From assembly GCA_028867595.1 (NCBI GenBank), contig JAGWGB010000009.1, positions 1 to 51,603 of the forward strand: 51,603 nucleotides of DNA, read 5' to 3'. The DNA is from Nitrososphaerota archaeon (lineage in GTDB: Archaea; Thermoproteota; Nitrososphaeria; Nitrososphaerales; Nitrosopumilaceae). Positions 49,170-51,603 of this stretch are shown here, piece after piece; within the stretch, counting starts at the first letter, position 1; every line of letters begins with the position of its first letter. The notes below the pieces were generated by a model. The model ran no database searches. It had not been told where the DNA came from and saw nothing but the letters and a program-made list of their open reading frames with translations. The position numbers were made by a program, and so were the translations under genes.

Positions 49170-51311
49170 ATGAGTGAAATTACATTAAAAATTGCAGAGG
49201 CGTCGCAAAGACACGTAGGAAAAGGAATTGCTGTAGTTGATCCAAAGATTGTAGAAGATAACAATTGGGAAGCAGGCAACATTTTGGAACTGGCAGGAAA
49301 TAGGAAAAGTCACATCAAGCTGTGGCCAGGTTCTATCGAAGAATATGGTACTGGAATAATAAAGATAGATGGAATTACAAGACAAAACATCGGTGCTGGC
49401 ATAGGCGAAAAAATTTCTGTAAAAAAAGTTGATGCAAAAGAAGCGGAACAAGTGACAGTTTCTCCAATTGAAAAGCTAAGTTCTGAAGGCTTGCAGGAAT
49501 ACATGCAAGCAAACTACATGGGGCATGTACTGACTGCAGGAGATACGCTCATGGTAACTACACAGCTTGGCGGAAAGACTCAGCTTGTAGTAACTAACAC
49601 TGCGCCATCTGGAAAACCTGTCATGGTTACAGCTCAGACACAATTCAAACTAGGCTCTATTACCAAGACCGTTGACAACTCTGTTCCTAGAGTTACATAT
49701 GACGACTTGGGAGGTCTTAAAAACGAGGTACAAAAAATCCGTGAAATGGTTGAATTGCCCATGAGACATCCTGAATTATTTGAAAAACTTGGAGTTGAAG
49801 CACCAAAAGGTGTTATGTTGTATGGCCCACCGGGAACAGGAAAGACACTGCTTGCCAAAGCAGTAGCAGGAGAAACCAACTCTCACTTTCTTTCAATTAG
49901 CGGTCCTGAGATAATGGGCAAGTTCTATGGCGAAAGTGAAGAGAGACTGCGTGAGCTATTCAAACAGGCAGAAGAAAACTCACCAAGCATAGTATTCATA
50001 GATGAGATCGACTCTATTGCACCCAAGCGGGAAGAAGTAACAGGCGAGGTTGAAAAAAGAATTGTATCGCAATTATTGACATTAATGGACGGAATGAAAT
50101 CAAGAGGCAAAGTTGTAGTAATTGCAGCTACCAATAGACCCGACTCGATTGATCCAGCTCTGAGAAGACCGGGTAGATTTGACAGAGAAATTGAGATAGG
50201 AATCCCAGACAACGTTGGAAGAAAAGAGATACTTGACATTCACACCAGAGGCATGCCGCTTGAAGAAAAAGTAAACCTGGAACAAATTGCCAAGGTAACT
50301 CACGGTTTTGTAGGAGCTGACCTTGAAGTTCTTGCAAAAGAAGCTGCAATGAGATCTTTGAGAAGGATATTGCCCGACATTGATCTGAAAGAAGAAAAGA
50401 TTCCGGCAGAAGTTTTGCAAAAGATAGTGATAACTGAAAGCGACTTTAAAGATGCGCTAAAAGAAGTAAGACCATCTGCATTACGCGAAGTTCTAGTCCA
50501 AGTACCCAACATCACATGGGAAGACGTTGGTGGTTTAGAATCATTAAAGAATGAACTTCATGAGGCAGTAGAATGGCCACTAAAACACAAAGAAGCATTT
50601 GAACACGCTGATGTCAAATCTCCAAAGGGAATTCTTTTGTATGGCCCGCCAGGCACTGGAAAAACTTTGATCGCAAAGGCAGTTGCGCATACAACAGAAT
50701 CTAACTTTATCAGTATCAAGGGACCGGAATTGCTCTCAAAATGGGTTGGAGAATCAGAAAAAGGAGTACGCGAGGTCTTCAGAAAAGCGCGTCAAGCATC
50801 ACCTTGCATTATATTTCTTGATGAGATGGATGCACTTGCACCTAGTAGAAGCTCTGGAAGCTCAGACTCACATGTAACAGAAAGAATTGTCTCTCAACTT
50901 TTGACTGAGATTGATGGTCTTGAAGAACTACATGATGTGTTAGTGATTGGAGCAACTAATAGGGTAGACCTGATAGATAGCGCACTGCTCAGACCGGGAA
51001 GATTTGACAGAATAATTGAAGTACCAAAACCAGATTCAAAGGGACGCCAAAACATATTTGAAATACACACAAAAAAGAAGCCACTTGCAAGCAGTATAGA
51101 CTTTGCAAAACTTGTAGAGATGACTGATGGGTTTAGTGGCGCAGAGATTGAGGGTGTTTGCAACAGGGCAGCAATGAGTGCAATAAGGAGATATGTTGAC
51201 AGGAAAGAAAAGTCTGTCAAATCGATAAAGATAACACAAGAAGACTTTGAAAATGCAATCAAGAAACTGCAACCAGAAAAAATCAAACCGCAACATGCCA
51301 TCACATCATAA
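49170..51311 (+). CDS. Cdc48/p97/VAT-type AAA+ ATPase
   Basis: 713 residues. An N-domain (about 1-185; double-psi barrel with [18 protein letters not shown]) is followed by two AAA modules. D1: Walker [12 protein letters not shown] (about 218-228), Walker [13 protein letters not shown] (about 273-284). D2: Walker [12 protein letters not shown] (about 491-501), Walker [13 protein letters not shown] (about 545-556), each with a GRFDR arginine region. The protein unfolds and extracts substrates, feeding the archaeal proteasome. The C-terminus (PQHAITS) has no HbYX motif. Coupling to hsp20 suggests a disaggregation or proteolysis unit. Confidence 0.96.
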   Translation: MSEITLKIAEASQRHVGKGIAVVDPKIVEDNNWEAGNILELAGNRKSHIKLWPGSIEEYGTGIIKIDGITRQNIGAGIGEKISVKKVDAKEAEQVTVSPIEKLSSEGLQEYMQANYMGHVLTAGDTLMVTTQLGGKTQLVVTNTAPSGKPVMVTAQTQFKLGSITKTVDNSVPRVTYDDLGGLKNEVQKIREMVELPMRHPELFEKLGVEAPKGVMLYGPPGTGKTLLAKAVAGETNSHFLSISGPEIMGKFYGESEERLRELFKQAEENSPSIVFIDEIDSIAPKREEVTGEVEKRIVSQLLTLMDGMKSRGKVVVIAATNRPDSIDPALRRPGRFDREIEIGIPDNVGRKEILDIHTRGMPLEEKVNLEQIAKVTHGFVGADLEVLAKEAAMRSLRRILPDIDLKEEKIPAEVLQKIVITESDFKDALKEVRPSALREVLVQVPNITWEDVGGLESLKNELHEAVEWPLKHKEAFEHADVKSPKGILLYGPPGTGKTLIAKAVAHTTESNFISIKGPELLSKWVGESEKGVREVFRKARQASPCIIFLDEMDALAPSRSSGSSDSHVTERIVSQLLTEIDGLEELHDVLVIGATNRVDLIDSALLRPGRFDRIIEVPKPDSKGRQNIFEIHTKKKPLASSIDFAKLVEMTDGFSGAEIEGVCNRAAMSAIRRYVDRKEKSVKSIKITQEDFENAIKKLQPEKIKPQHAITS

Positions 51312-51324
51312 CTTATATGATTAA

Positions 51325-51603
51325 ATGAAGAAAATATCGATGACGACAAAAGAAGCAATTCTTTATCAAAAACTGCCAAATGATAAGGTAAGATGTACGG
51401 CATGTGCTAGATACTGTGAGATTGGAAAAGATCAGATTGGTCTTTGCGGCATTCGATCAAACATCAATGGTAAGCTCAATCTTTTGGTATATGGCAAGGT
51501 AATAACCGGTCATGTAGATCCAATTGAGAAAAAACCTGTAACCCACTACAGACCTGGGTCGAGCATATTCTCTATTGCAACCACAGGCTGTAACTGGCTT
51601 TGT
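51325..51603 (+). CDS. amrS: AmmeMemoRadiSam radical SAM enzyme, 3' end cut
   Basis: 93 codons from ATG 51325 (or M6 at 51340) to the window edge. The start matches AmmeMemoRadiSam radical SAM proteins: an N-terminal Cys cluster CTACARYC...GLCGIRSN, then KKPVTHYRPGS and the beginning of the FeS-binding loop GCNWLC. The window ends before the third Cys of the C-x3-C-x2-C motif. Its usual partners (AmmeMemoRadiSam proteins A and B) would be outside. It follows cdc48 by 13 bases. Confidence 0.88.
   Translation, partial: MKKISMTTKEAILYQKLPNDKVRCTACARYCEIGKDQIGLCGIRSNINGKLNLLVYGKVITGHVDPIEKKPVTHYRPGSSIFSIATTGCNWLC

Overview
The window reads as a chromosomal segment of an ammonia-oxidising-type thaumarchaeon (Nitrososphaerota, most like the Nitrosopumilales; a Nitrosotalea/Nitrosotenuis-like lineage is inference only). 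The evidence is an AT-rich, densely packed chromosome carrying a CdvB/ESCRT-III division protein, family D DNA polymerase (both subunits), one Orc1/Cdc6, a GINS subunit, TFB, a thermosome, GGGP synthase for ether lipids, a Cdc48/VAT ATPase, and several small proteins of thaumarchaeal type. Many genes have TATA-like boxes 24-28 bases upstream of the start codon, implying leaderless or short-leader mRNAs. No rRNA operon, insertion sequence, prophage or CRISPR array is visible.

Layout. 1-2200: a secreted helical protein coupled to a membrane-spanning winged-helix regulator and a soluble winged-helix protein. 2300-6600: TRAM protein, small conserved proteins, a strongly structured non-coding RNA candidate (4348-4538), an MFS transporter and a CdvB paralogue. 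6700-10500: an unlisted 36-residue C2H2 zinc-finger protein, TFB, a large hairpin element, an SDR and an orphan CARF regulator. 10500-14100: hemerythrin, phosphoesterase, secreted protein, BtuF-like protein. 14300-17800: tight operon prs - tRNA methyltransferase - RNase Z - sirtuin. 17900-18030: a second hairpin element sharing its closing stem with the first. 18100-23700: UPF0201/UPF0200 pair, then an overlapping operon ThpR - CCA-adding enzyme - RIO/Bud32-like kinase - CDF transporter - AlkA-like glycosylase. 23700-30000: a small gene without a normal start, an FeS helicase, tRNA-Pro(GGG), an FAD oxidoreductase whose N-terminus is out of reach of any start codon, AN1 zinc finger, GINS. 29500-38500: glutamine synthetase, thermosome, SHMT, DP2, GGGP synthase. 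38500-43500: two small regulators, an AbrB-like protein, a candidate replication origin with three 21-bp ORB repeats, Cdc6 and DP1. 43500-51603: SpoIIM-like protein, a triple cupredoxin lacking copper ligands, CbiE, Hsp20-Cdc48, and the start of an AmmeMemoRadiSam radical SAM gene.

Functional themes. Replication genes (GINS, DP2, Cdc6, DP1) lie within 15 kb around the origin. tRNA maturation genes (TrmG10-like, RNase Z, ThpR, CCA enzyme) sit in two neighbouring operons. Protein quality control is represented by the thermosome and the Hsp20-Cdc48 pair. Convergent gene pairs repeatedly share interlocked stop codons in a CTAG or similar tetranucleotide, so there is almost no room for classical terminators.

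The most interesting unexplained items are the structured RNA at 4348-4538, the paired GCGTGGC-stem elements, the ORB-bearing origin with its GTTAAC boxes, the C2H2 microprotein upstream of cdvB, the copperless triple cupredoxin, and two genes whose reading frames lack a canonical start. All functions come from reading motifs by eye; no database search was run.
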